NCBI GenBank assembly: GCA_025358155.1
Contig: JANYKR010000254.1
Location: 1-39,373, forward strand
Direction of reading: 5' to 3'
DNA length: 39,373 bases
DNA from: Betaproteobacteria bacterium
GTDB lineage: Bacteria; Pseudomonadota; Gammaproteobacteria; Burkholderiales; Burkholderiaceae_C
Shown here: positions 9,470 to 17,530 of the stretch, in pieces
Position numbering within the stretch: position 1 is the first letter of the stretch
How the letters are laid out: each line of letters starts with the position of its first letter
Made by a program: the position numbers and the translations under genes
The notes under the pieces: model-generated
Database searches by the model: none
What the model was told of the DNA's origin: nothing
Seen by the model: the letters and a program-made list of their open reading frames with translations, nothing else

Positions 9470-10129
9470 TCAGCGGGTGATCTGCAACTGTGGCGTGGCC
9501 GCGCTCAGGTCGGCCCGGCGTGCGCCGGTGAAGCGCCGCGACCAGTAGCTGTCGCGCATGTCTTCGATGCGCACTTCACTGCCGGTGCGCGGTGAGTGGA
9601 TGAACTTGTCGTCACCCACGTAGATGCCGACATGCGAGAACGTGCGCTTCATGGTGTTGAAAAACACCAGATCGCCGGGCTTGAGTTCTTGGCGGTTGAT
9701 GCTGAGCAGGCCGGCGGCATGGGCTTGCTCGTCGGCGCGGCGCGGCAATACCAGGCCGACGCTGTTTTCGAACACCAGCCGGGTGAAGCCGCTGCAGTCG
9801 AAGCCGGTTTCTTCGGTGTTGCCGCCGCGCCGGTAAGGCACGCCGAGAAAGTTCATCGCCTGCATCACCAGGTCAGACGCGGTGTCGCGCACCGAGTTGC
9901 GCACTGACTCGACCAGCGCCGACGAGCCCAGCGGCCGCAGCAAGCCCCGCTCGCCCAGCAGGTTCATGATCGGGTCGGTCAAGCTGCCGGTAGCCGCGCC
10001 GGTGATGCCTGGCGGGGCGGCCGGCATCCCGTTGCTGGCCGGCTCGGGCGCCGCCTTGGCAACGCCACAAGCCGCCAGCAGCAGCAGCGTGGCGGACAGA
10101 CGTTTGGCGGTGCGGCGTGTCAAAAACAT
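9470..10129 (-). CDS. NlpC/P60 family cell-wall hydrolase, exported
   Basis: This is a predicted peptidoglycan endopeptidase of the NlpC/P60 family, 219 residues from the ATG at 10129. The N-terminus has a signal sequence; LLLLAACGVAKA contains a lipobox-like LAAC (C21) and also an AKA-A signal peptidase I site, so it may be a lipoprotein or a periplasmic protein. The catalytic domain covers about residues 85-200 with C112 in FDCSGFTRLVFE, H166 in SHVGIYVG and H178 in FIHSPR. A longer open frame reaches 10243, but the signal peptide supports 10129. A hairpin (ACCCCG-TTT-CGGGG, 10147-10160) lies just upstream of the start. Confidence 0.92.
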   Translation of the reverse strand: MFLTRRTAKRLSATLLLLAACGVAKAAPEPASNGMPAAPPGITGAATGSLTDPIMNLLGERGLLRPLGSSALVESVRNSVRDTASDLVMQAMNFLGVPYRRGGNTEETGFDCSGFTRLVFENSVGLVLPRRADEQAHAAGLLSINRQELKPGDLVFFNTMKRTFSHVGIYVGDDKFIHSPRTGSEVRIEDMRDSYWSRRFTGARRADLSAATPQLQITR

Positions 10130-10276
10130 AAGTTCGCGAGGATACCACCCCGTTTCGGGGGTGCGTCCTACGCGCCGGCAGTGAAAACGCCCTTGCGTGG
10201 TGGCCGGTGTTGTGCTTGCATCGCCGGTCACGCCTGCAGGCACAGCGCAGTCCGGGCGCCTGCAGAGTCAGTGTCT

Positions 10277-10308
10277 TGTCAGTGCAAGGCCTTGCAATCC
10301 CTGTCAGT
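10277..10308. promoter_or_regulatory. Palindrome flanked by direct repeats upstream of prpE
   Basis: In the 206-bp divergent gap before prpE, a perfect 14-bp palindrome TGCAAGGCCTTGCA occupies 10283-10296. It is flanked by two copies of TGTCAGT (10277-10283 and 10302-10308) spaced 25 bp apart. It ends 27 bp before the prpE ribosome-binding region (GGAG at 10324-10327). The TTGCAA-type half sites are reminiscent of operators for short-chain acyl-CoA metabolism regulators, but I cannot assign the regulator; no regulator gene is adjacent. Confidence 0.35.
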
Positions 10309-10335
10309 CGGCCCCCGCCTGCAGGAGACAAAACC

Positions 10336-12234
10336 ATGAGCATGTACAGCGACTTCCACCGCCGTTCGATTCAAGACCGTGATGCGTTCTGGCGCGAGCA
10401 GTCGGCGCTGGTCGACTGGGTTACCCCGCCCACCCAGATCTGCGATTACAGCCACCCGCCGTTTGCCAAGTGGTTTGTCGGTGGCCGCACCAACTTGTGC
10501 CACAACGCGGTGGACCGCCATGTCAGCGCGCGTGGCGATCAGCCGGCGCTGATCTGGGTCTCGACCGAGACCGACCAGGAGATCGTCTACAGCTTTCGTC
10601 AGTTGCAGGCTGAGGTCATGCGCATGGCAGCCGCGCTGCTGTCGCTGGGCGTCAAGCAGGGCGACCGGGTGCTGATCTACATGCCGATGACAGCCGAGGC
10701 CGCGTTTGCAATGCTGGCCTGCACCCGCATCGGCGCCATCCATTCGGTGGTGTTCGGCGGGTTTGCCAGCCACAGCCTGGCCACCCGCATCGACGATGCA
10801 GCGCCGGTGGTGATCGTCAGCACCGATGCCGGCAGCCGCAGTGGCAAGGTCGTGCCCTACAAGCCGCTGCTGGACGCGGCGATCGCCCTGGCCGTGCACA
10901 AGCCCGCCAAGGTGTTGATGGTCGACCGGGGCTTGAGCCCGTTCGAGCGCGTGGCCGGGCGCGATGCCGACTACGCCGCGCTGCGAGAGCAGTTCATGGC
11001 TGCGCAAGTGCCCTGCGTCTGGCTGGAGTCGAACGAGCCCAGCTACACGCTCTACACCAGCGGCACCACCGGCAAGCCCAAGGGCGTGCAACGCGACACC
11101 GGAGGCTACGCGGTGGCGCTGGCGGCGTCGATGAAGCACATCTACAGGGGTGAGCCGGGCGAGACTTATTTTTCCACCAGTGACATCGGCTGGGTGGTGG
11201 GCCACAGCTACATCGTCTACGGCCCGCTGATTGCCGGCATGGCCACCATCATGTACGAAGGCCTGCCGACCCGGCCCGACGCCGGCATCTGGTGGAGCCT
11301 GGTCGAGAAGTACCGGGTGTCGGTGATGTTCAGCGCCCCCACTGCCGCCCGGGTGCTCAAGAAGCAGGACCCGGCTTTCCTGACCCAGTACGACCTGTCC
11401 AGCCTCAAGGCCTTGTTTCTTGCGGGCGAGCCGCTGGACGAACCCACGGCCACCTGGATTGCCGAGGCGATCGGCAAGCCCATCATCGACAACTACTGGC
11501 AGACCGAAACCGGCTGGCCGATCATGGCGATCTGCAACGGCGTCGAGACCGCACCCACCAAGTTCGGCTCGCCAGGCAAGGCGGTGTACGGCTTCGATGT
11601 CAAGTTGATCGACGAGGTCACCGCCGAGGAGATCACTGAGCCGGGCAAGAAGGGCGTGATCGCGGTCGAGGGCCCGCTGCCACCGGGCTGCCTGCAAACC
11701 CTCTGGCGCGACGACGAGCGCTATGTCAAAACCTACTGGTCGAGCATCCACAACAAGGTGATGTACAACACCTTCGACTGGGGTGTGAAGGACGCCGACG
11801 GCTACTTCTACATCCTGGGCCGCACCGACGACGTGATCAACGTGGCCGGGCACCGGCTGGGCACCCGCGAGATCGAGGAGAGCATCTCCAGCCACCCCAA
11901 TGTGGCCGAGGTGGCGGTGGTGGGCGTGGCGGACCAGCTCAAGGGCCAGGTGGCAATGGCCTTTGCGGTGCTCAAGGATGGGTCCCGCACCGGCTCAGCC
12001 GCCGAGGCGCTCAAGCTCGAAGGCGAGATCATGAAGCTGGTGGACAGCCAGCTCGGTGCGGTGGCCCGGCCGGCCCGCGTGCGGTTTGTCTCGGTGCTGC
12101 CCAAGACCCGGTCGGGCAAGCTGCTGCGCCGGGCCATCCAGGCGGTGTGCGAGCTGCGTGATCCGGGCGACCTGACGACGATCGAAGACCCAAGCGCGCT
12201 GCAGCAGATCAAGGACCTGGTCACCGGCGTTTAA
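10336..12234 (+). CDS. prpE: Propionyl-CoA synthetase (propionate--CoA ligase)
   Basis: PrpE activates propionate to propionyl-CoA via an acyl-adenylate, feeding the 2-methylcitrate cycle. The 632-residue protein has the PrpE-type N-terminus (FHRRSIQDRDAFW, then NPPF-like HPPFAKWFVGGRTNLCHNAVDRH), the AMP-binding motif TLYTSGTTGKPKGVQRDTGG, the adenylation motif DNYWQTETGWP, the hinge region YFYILGRTDDVINVAGHRLGT and the acylation lysine K595 in KTRSGKLLRR. The N-terminal region separates it from acetyl-CoA synthetase. The start ATG at 10336 has GGAG nine bases upstream. No prpB/prpC/prpD genes are in the window, so the gene is away from any methylcitrate cluster. Confidence 0.93.
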   Translation: MSMYSDFHRRSIQDRDAFWREQSALVDWVTPPTQICDYSHPPFAKWFVGGRTNLCHNAVDRHVSARGDQPALIWVSTETDQEIVYSFRQLQAEVMRMAAALLSLGVKQGDRVLIYMPMTAEAAFAMLACTRIGAIHSVVFGGFASHSLATRIDDAAPVVIVSTDAGSRSGKVVPYKPLLDAAIALAVHKPAKVLMVDRGLSPFERVAGRDADYAALREQFMAAQVPCVWLESNEPSYTLYTSGTTGKPKGVQRDTGGYAVALAASMKHIYRGEPGETYFSTSDIGWVVGHSYIVYGPLIAGMATIMYEGLPTRPDAGIWWSLVEKYRVSVMFSAPTAARVLKKQDPAFLTQYDLSSLKALFLAGEPLDEPTATWIAEAIGKPIIDNYWQTETGWPIMAICNGVETAPTKFGSPGKAVYGFDVKLIDEVTAEEITEPGKKGVIAVEGPLPPGCLQTLWRDDERYVKTYWSSIHNKVMYNTFDWGVKDADGYFYILGRTDDVINVAGHRLGTREIEESISSHPNVAEVAVVGVADQLKGQVAMAFAVLKDGSRTGSAAEALKLEGEIMKLVDSQLGAVARPARVRFVSVLPKTRSGKLLRRAIQAVCELRDPGDLTTIEDPSALQQIKDLVTGV

Positions 12235-12307
12235 CCTTGGTGGCCATGGCTGTGGGCAGAATCGGCGCTGCCGTTCATGAGACGGCGCCAACTCCCATCT
12301 GCCTACC

Positions 12308-14308
12308 ATGCACAAATTCCTCAGCGCCCGACTGGGCGCGGCCAGTCTGCTCCTGGCCGTTTGCGGGCCCCTCTCAACATCTTGGGCGGCACCCGTTCGG
12401 GCGCCGGGGCCCGACTTTCCGCAGTTCGCCTCCGCTGACGCGCTGAAGGCCGCTTGCGACAGCAGCCTGGTACAGGCCAACGCCCAACTGCGCCAGGTTG
12501 AGCGGCGCGCTGCCAACAGCCAGTGGCTGGCGGCGTACGACGCCTTCAGCGCCAATCTGGAGGATTTGTCCAACCCGATGCAGTTCTTGTCTTCGGTGCA
12601 TCCTGACAAGGCCCTGAGAGACGCATCCGAGGCCTGCGAGCTGCGCTGGAACGACTTCAGTTCATCGCTGGCTCAGAACGAGAAGCTCTACCGCGCGCTG
12701 CGGGTCTTCAAGCCGGTGGATGCGACCGACCGGCTGCTGCAAAAGACCTTGCTCGAAGGCTTTGCGGATGCCGGCATCAGCTTGCCGCCTGCCGAGCGCG
12801 CCCGGGCCAAGCAGCTCAACGACCGCATTGCCGAGCTGGGCCAGACTTTCCAGCGCAATATCCGCGATGCCAACCTGCAGGTCGCCTTTACCGAGGCTGA
12901 ACTGCGGGGCGTGCCGGTGGCCGTGTGGCAGGGTGCCAAGCGGGATGCCGACGGCCGGGTGCTGCTGGGGCTGGACAACCCGAGCTACGAGCCGGTGGTG
13001 CAGTTTGCTGAATCGGCGGCGGCGCGCGAGCGCATGTGGCGCGCCAAGACCAACGAGGGCGGTGAGGCCAACCTCAAGTTGCTGGCCGAGATCACCCAGC
13101 TGCGCAAAGCCTATGCGAGCCTGCAGGGCGCCGCCAGCTGGGCTGAGTTTGTGCTGCGGCGGCGCATGGCCGAGAACCCGGCACGGGCGATGGCTTTCTT
13201 GGACGAGGTCAAGTCTGCGGTGCGGCAACGTGAGCGCACCGAGCTGGAGGAACTGCGCCAGGCCAAGGCCGCGCACCTGATGCTGGCGCCCGAAGCGGTC
13301 AAGCTCGATCGCTGGGACGTCAGCTTTTATACCGAGCGGGTGCGGCTTGAGCGCTACGCCGTTGACCAGGAGGCGTTCCGGGCCTACTTTCCGCCACAGG
13401 CCAGCCTGCAGTTTGCGTTGCGCCTGATCGAGCGGCTGATGGGCGTGCGCTACCAGCGCATTGACGGCGTTGCGACCTGGCACCCCGAAGTGCAGACTTA
13501 CGCGGTGTCGGACGCCACCAGTGGCAACGCGCTGGGCACGCTGTGGGTGGACCTGTACCCGCGCGAGGGCAAGTACAACCACGCGGCGGTGTGGGGGCTG
13601 CGGTCTGGCTCGCTGGCGCAGCAGCGGGTCTCGCAAGCCGCGCTGGTGGTCAACTTCAGCCGCCAGGGGCTGACGCTCGATGAGTTGCAGACCCTGCTGC
13701 ATGAGCTGGGCCATGCGGTGCACAACAACCTGTCGGCCACGCGCCGGGCCTTGCAGGCCGGTACCAGTGTCAAACACGACTTTGTCGAGGCGCCATCGCA
13801 GATGCTGGAGGATTGGGTGCTCGACAAGCGGGTGCTCAAGCTGTTTGCCGAGGTCTGCCCGGCCTGCACCCCGGTGCCCGATGCACTGATGGACAAGGCG
13901 GTAGCGGCCAGCCACTACGGCAAGGGCGTGCGCGCTGCGCGCCAACACCTGTACGCCAGCTACGACCTGGCGCTCTACGGCCCCGAGCCGCAGGATCCGC
14001 TGGCGCTGTGGGTGCAGATGGAGGGCGACACGCCGCTGGGTTATGTGCCGGGTACGGTGTTCCCGTCGCGTTTCAGCCACATCGCCACCAACTACAGCGC
14101 CGGCTACTACGGCTACCTGTGGAGCCTGGTGGTGGCGATGGACTTGCGCACCGCGTTTGCCGCCGACAAGCTCGATGCTAGGATGGGCAAACGCTACCGA
14201 GACCTGATCCTGGCCAACGGCAGCCAGCGCCCGCCGCAAGCGCTGGTGCATGACTTTCTAGGTCGAGACTTCAATGCCAAGGCCTTTTTTGATGATCTCA
14301 AGCGCTGA
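12308..14308 (+). CDS. Exported M3 family zinc metallopeptidase
   Basis: This is a predicted thimet-oligopeptidase-like peptidase of 666 residues. A signal peptide (MHKFLSARLGAASLLLAVCG..., probable cleavage after SWA) implies export, whereas the classical family members OpdA and Dcp are cytoplasmic. The catalytic zinc site is HELGH (H465, E466, H469) with the third ligand E494 in DFVEAPSQMLEDW; the C-terminal FSHIATNYSAGYYGYLWS is the family's substrate-binding segment. It starts 73 bp after prpE and ends five bases before the S8 protease, so the two proteases are probably cotranscribed. The substrate is unknown. Confidence 0.9.
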   Translation: MHKFLSARLGAASLLLAVCGPLSTSWAAPVRAPGPDFPQFASADALKAACDSSLVQANAQLRQVERRAANSQWLAAYDAFSANLEDLSNPMQFLSSVHPDKALRDASEACELRWNDFSSSLAQNEKLYRALRVFKPVDATDRLLQKTLLEGFADAGISLPPAERARAKQLNDRIAELGQTFQRNIRDANLQVAFTEAELRGVPVAVWQGAKRDADGRVLLGLDNPSYEPVVQFAESAAARERMWRAKTNEGGEANLKLLAEITQLRKAYASLQGAASWAEFVLRRRMAENPARAMAFLDEVKSAVRQRERTELEELRQAKAAHLMLAPEAVKLDRWDVSFYTERVRLERYAVDQEAFRAYFPPQASLQFALRLIERLMGVRYQRIDGVATWHPEVQTYAVSDATSGNALGTLWVDLYPREGKYNHAAVWGLRSGSLAQQRVSQAALVVNFSRQGLTLDELQTLLHELGHAVHNNLSATRRALQAGTSVKHDFVEAPSQMLEDWVLDKRVLKLFAEVCPACTPVPDALMDKAVAASHYGKGVRAARQHLYASYDLALYGPEPQDPLALWVQMEGDTPLGYVPGTVFPSRFSHIATNYSAGYYGYLWSLVVAMDLRTAFAADKLDARMGKRYRDLILANGSQRPPQALVHDFLGRDFNAKAFFDDLKR

Positions 14309-14313
14309 TTGAT

Positions 14314-16275
14314 ATGCCCTTCAAGCTGCCTGACGACCTGCCCATGCACACCCCTACCCCCGCCCACCTGGCTGTCCTGACCGGCCTGGTCCTGGGCCTG
14401 GCCGGGCTCACCGGCCCTGCCCAGGCGCAGTCCCCGGCGCAACCGCCGACCCAGAACCAAGCCCAGGCCGCCAACCCGGCCCCCGGCTCCGTCGCCACCA
14501 AGCCGCGCATCGCCAAAGCCGCCGACTTGCCGCGCTTTGCCTACCCGGTCTCGGGCAAGCTGGAGACCATGGTGCGCTCGCCCTCGCCCACCGATTCGGG
14601 CTTTGCGGCACTCGCCGCTGCGCTGCGGCGCGACACCGAATCGGTGCTGGCGGGCTACCAGATCGCCGACAAAGCCGCTGAGCGCGACCTGCTGGGCCTG
14701 CTGATGCAGCTCGACTTTCTGGACGGCCGCTACGAGCAGGCGCTGGCCCGTGCCGAGATGATCCGGGCGCTGCAAGATAAGCCCGCCGACAAGCTGCTGT
14801 CGGGCCTGCGCCTGCGGGCAATGGCCACTGCGGCCAAGACGCATGCGCCTGGCAGCGAGGCCTACCGCCAGGCCGTGGCCAGCACCATCGAGCGTGAGCT
14901 CGCGCCACTGCCCTACCCGGTGATCGAAAACGACATCAAGGGCAGCAAGGCCAGCGCTGAGTTGATCGGCGAGGGGCTGATCCTGGGCCGTGTCCGAGAG
15001 GTGCTGCAACCGATGGCTGATGCCACTGGCAGGCTGAGCAGCGAGTTTGCGCCGGCCCTGGTCAATGCACGGTTTGCATTGCTGGCGGTCTTGCCGGTCA
15101 AGCGCACGCTGATCGAGGTGTACGCCGCCTACCTGGCCCAGCACAAAGTCAACAAGCCCGACATCTGGGCGGCGCGTGATGTGGTGCTGCCGGCGGACGG
15201 CAAGTTCAGCCCGGTCACCCTGGCAGTGTGGGACAGCGGCGTGGACACCGCCTTGTTCGGCCGCCAGGTGGTGCGGGCTGCGGACGGCGCGCCCGCGCTG
15301 CTGGCCTTTGACAAGTACAGCCTGCCCGCCAGCGGTGAGTTGCAGGCTATCCCGGCTGACTTGCGCGCCAAGTTGCCGCAAATGATCGCCCGCACCCAAG
15401 GATTTGCCGACCTGCAGGCCAACATTGACAGCGCTGAGGCGAGCGAGGTCAAGCAGCACCTCTCCAGTTTGGCACCCGATCAGTACAAGTCGGTGATCGA
15501 GGAGATCAACCTCACCGGCAACTACGAACACGGCACCCACGTGGCGGGCATTGCGTTGGCCGGCAACCCGTTCGCCCGGCTGGTGGTCGGGCGCATCGAG
15601 TTTGGCCACACCCTCAAGCCCGACCCCTGCCCCAGCCTGGCGCTGGCCCAGCGCGACGCAGCCAACGCCCAGGCGATGGTGGCGTTTTTCAAGCGTGAAG
15701 GTGTGCGGGTGGTCAACATGAGCTGGGGCGGCAGCGTCAACGAGTTCGAAAGCGAGCTTGAACAGTGCGGCACGGTCAAGACGATTGATGAGCGCAAGGC
15801 GCTGGCGCGCGAGCTGTTCAACCTCGGCAAGCTGGCATTGACTCAGGCTTTTGCCAGCGCGCCGGGCATCTTGTTCGTGGCAGCGGCGGGTAACAGCAAC
15901 AACGACGCCAGCTTTGTCGAAAGCATGCCGGCCGACATCGTGCTGCCCAACCTGATCACCGTGGGCGCGGTGGACCGTGCCGGCGACGAGGCGCCCTTTA
16001 CCAGCTACGGCGCCACCGTCAAGGTGCATGCCAACGGCTTCCAGGTCGAGAGCTTTTTGCCAGGCGGTGCGCGGGTGGCGCTGTCAGGCACCTCGATGGC
16101 CTCGCCCCAGGTGGCCAACCTGGCCGCCAAACTGCTGGCGGCTGATCCTGCGCTGACGCCAGAAGCCTTGATTGGCGTGATCACCGGCACGGCCGAGCGC
16201 AGCGCGGATGGCCGGCGCATCCTGATGAACCCGAAGCGGGCGCTGGCGGCGGTGCAGGCGGCGGCCAAACCCTGA
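14314..16275 (+). CDS. Exported S8 (subtilisin-type) serine peptidase
   Basis: This is a predicted secreted subtilase of up to 653 residues. A signal peptide precedes an AQA cleavage site near residue 39; an in-frame ATG at 14344 gives a cleaner signal peptide and may be the true start. Residues 40-300 form a long non-catalytic N-terminal region. The triad is D307 (LAVWDSGVD), H406 (NYEHGTHVAGIA) and S594 (LSGTSMASPQVA), with the oxyanion Asn N527 in AAAGNSNND. The Asp-His spacing of about 100 residues is much longer than the usual 30-40 or so and reflects an insertion. It follows the M3 peptidase gene by five bases. Confidence 0.9.
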   Translation: MPFKLPDDLPMHTPTPAHLAVLTGLVLGLAGLTGPAQAQSPAQPPTQNQAQAANPAPGSVATKPRIAKAADLPRFAYPVSGKLETMVRSPSPTDSGFAALAAALRRDTESVLAGYQIADKAAERDLLGLLMQLDFLDGRYEQALARAEMIRALQDKPADKLLSGLRLRAMATAAKTHAPGSEAYRQAVASTIERELAPLPYPVIENDIKGSKASAELIGEGLILGRVREVLQPMADATGRLSSEFAPALVNARFALLAVLPVKRTLIEVYAAYLAQHKVNKPDIWAARDVVLPADGKFSPVTLAVWDSGVDTALFGRQVVRAADGAPALLAFDKYSLPASGELQAIPADLRAKLPQMIARTQGFADLQANIDSAEASEVKQHLSSLAPDQYKSVIEEINLTGNYEHGTHVAGIALAGNPFARLVVGRIEFGHTLKPDPCPSLALAQRDAANAQAMVAFFKREGVRVVNMSWGGSVNEFESELEQCGTVKTIDERKALARELFNLGKLALTQAFASAPGILFVAAAGNSNNDASFVESMPADIVLPNLITVGAVDRAGDEAPFTSYGATVKVHANGFQVESFLPGGARVALSGTSMASPQVANLAAKLLAADPALTPEALIGVITGTAERSADGRRILMNPKRALAAVQAAAKP

Positions 16276-16337
16276 GGGTTTGACCTGGGGCTTGATGGCC
16301 GGCCTGATCTGGGACGGTGTCGGCGCGGTTTTGAGGT

Positions 16338-16359
16338 GGGTTTGGGGCAGGTTTGGGGG
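16338..16359 (+). other. G-rich stretch between convergent genes
   Basis: The 101-bp gap between the S8 protease gene and the convergent yqjK-like gene has three G-runs (16338-16340, 16344-16347, 16355-16359) with T-rich spacers, forming an imperfect duplicated GGTTTGGGG. Only three runs of three or more G are close together, so a full three-tetrad quadruplex is not assured. No intrinsic terminator is visible here. Confidence 0.3.
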
Positions 16360-16376
16360 AGAACCTGGAGCGGTTG

Positions 16377-16712
16377 CTAGCTCAGGTCGCCAGGGCTGCC
16401 GCCCGCCCGCAACAGACCAACCTGCGCCTGCCAGCGCGTGACTCGCTGCCACAACCGCCAGCCCGACCACAGGCGCAGGCCCAGCCGCCAGGTGCGGCGC
16501 GGGCGCAGGATCAGCAAGGTGGCGACTGCAGCCAGCAGCCACTGCGGGTGCGCGCGCAGCCAGCGTAGCCCGCCCAGCACCCGGTCGGCCACGGCCAGCG
16601 GCGCCAACAACACCCGACTGTCGTGGGCCAGTTGGCAGCGCAGCTCGGCGTTGCGGCTTTGCAGCAACTCGCAACGTGCGGCCAGCAGTTGCTGGCGGGT
16701 GTCGAACATCAT
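16377..16712 (-). CDS. YqjK-like small membrane-associated protein
   Basis: This is a 111-residue protein of unknown biochemical function. An N-terminal helix rich in Arg, Leu, Gln and Glu (residues 1-40) leads to one hydrophobic segment around WLLAAVATLLIL (about residues 58-70), then an Arg/Trp-rich tail. It is the third gene of a yqjD-yqjE-yqjK-type operon; its start overlaps the yqjE-like stop (TGATG). Assignment rests mainly on this position and overall layout, since the family is poorly conserved. Two ATG codons lie in tandem at the start. Confidence 0.7.
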   Translation of the reverse strand: MMFDTRQQLLAARCELLQSRNAELRCQLAHDSRVLLAPLAVADRVLGGLRWLRAHPQWLLAAVATLLILRPRRTWRLGLRLWSGWRLWQRVTRWQAQVGLLRAGGSPGDLS

Positions 16713-17104
16713 CAGTCCGGCGGATTCAGGGCTGCGCGGTCACGCGCCAATTCATCACGCGTGGCCGACAGCGGCCCGGCCGGTGAACTCAAGCGCTGGC
16801 CGGCCCGCTTCACCAGCCATGCGCCACCCCCCAGGCAGGCCAGGGCCATCAGGGCCAGCAGCCAGGGCCGCATCGGCTCGGGCGCCAGCATCACCAACAG
16901 CGCGCCCAGCAGCAGCAAGCCCAGGCCAATGAACAGCAGCGCCATGGCCGCCCAGAAGATGGCGTCGAAGATGCGAAGCTTTTCGCGCTCAAGCTCGGCA
17001 GTCAACAGGTCGAGCCGGGCCTGCGCAATCTCCAGCACCGTGCCGAGCAGGCGCTTGAGTGACCCAAACAGCCCGGCTGCCGGGTCGCGGCGGGGGCTGT
17101 CCAT
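16712..17104 (-). CDS. YqjE-like phage-holin superfamily membrane protein
   Basis: This 130-residue inner-membrane protein belongs to the putative actinobacterial holin-X/YqjE family. After a short cytoplasmic N-terminus with the family's SLKRLLGTVLEIAQARLDLL helix, two hydrophobic segments follow (about residues 50-74 and 80-98: AMALLFIGLGLLLLGALLVM and LLALMALACLGGGAWLV). It ends in a charged tail. It sits four bases after the yqjD-like gene and overlaps the yqjK-like gene. The E. coli homologue is linked to stationary phase and the envelope, but the molecular role is unclear. Confidence 0.85.
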   Translation of the reverse strand: MDSPRRDPAAGLFGSLKRLLGTVLEIAQARLDLLTAELEREKLRIFDAIFWAAMALLFIGLGLLLLGALLVMLAPEPMRPWLLALMALACLGGGAWLVKRAGQRLSSPAGPLSATRDELARDRAALNPPD

Positions 17105-17108
17105 CGCC

Positions 17109-17420
17109 TCAGCGTCGCCCGATCAAGAGGCCGACCAGCAGGCCGACGCCGGCCGCTGCGCCGATCGCCTTCCAGGGGCTGTCATGCACAAAGTCGTCGG
17201 CCGCGTGGCCGGCGGCCTTGACCTTTTCGACCGCAGTCTCTTGCAGCGTCACCAGACTGGCCTTGGCTTTCGCCAGCCGGGTTTCAACCCGACCTCGCCA
17301 CTCGGTGGCAGCCACGCCGGTCTGCTCGGCGCCCAGCCGCAGCAACTCCTCTGCGTCGGAGATCACCACCCGCAAATCGGTCATCAACTTGTCTTTCTGG
17401 TCCACGGTCATGTCACTCAT
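17109..17420 (-). CDS. YqjD/ElaB family DUF883 protein
   Basis: This 103-residue protein has the DUF883 layout: an N-terminal helical region (DKLMTDLRVVISDAEELLRL, then GRVETRLAKAKASL) and a C-terminal hydrophobic tail anchor AIGAAAGVGLLVGLLIGRR. In E. coli the family associates with ribosomes at the inner membrane in stationary phase. It is the first gene of the three-gene yqjD-yqjE-yqjK-like operon. A CGGAG ribosome-binding sequence lies about eight bases upstream. A perfect -35 box TTGACA (17501-17496, minus strand) lies further upstream, but the matching -10 is weak (GCCAAT), so the promoter is uncertain. Confidence 0.9.
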   Translation of the reverse strand: MSDMTVDQKDKLMTDLRVVISDAEELLRLGAEQTGVAATEWRGRVETRLAKAKASLVTLQETAVEKVKAAGHAADDFVHDSPWKAIGAAAGVGLLVGLLIGRR

Positions 17421-17530
17421 TTTGCTGCTCCGGTTGAAACGACGCTGCCGAACATCGGCACGTCAAGTTTTGATTGGCGTCTGGCTGGCACCGGCTGTCA
17501 AGTGCCGATCCCGGTCCGCCCTGTGCGGGA

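Noticed and set aside
14194-16029. Long minus-strand open frame opposite the S8 protease
   Set aside because: The plus strand has a full catalytic triad and signal peptide; the antisense product shows neither motifs nor a plausible start context.
16338-16359. Strong G-quadruplex between convergent genes
   Set aside because: Only three adjacent runs of at least three G are present, so a stable three-tetrad structure is not supported; kept only as a low-confidence note.
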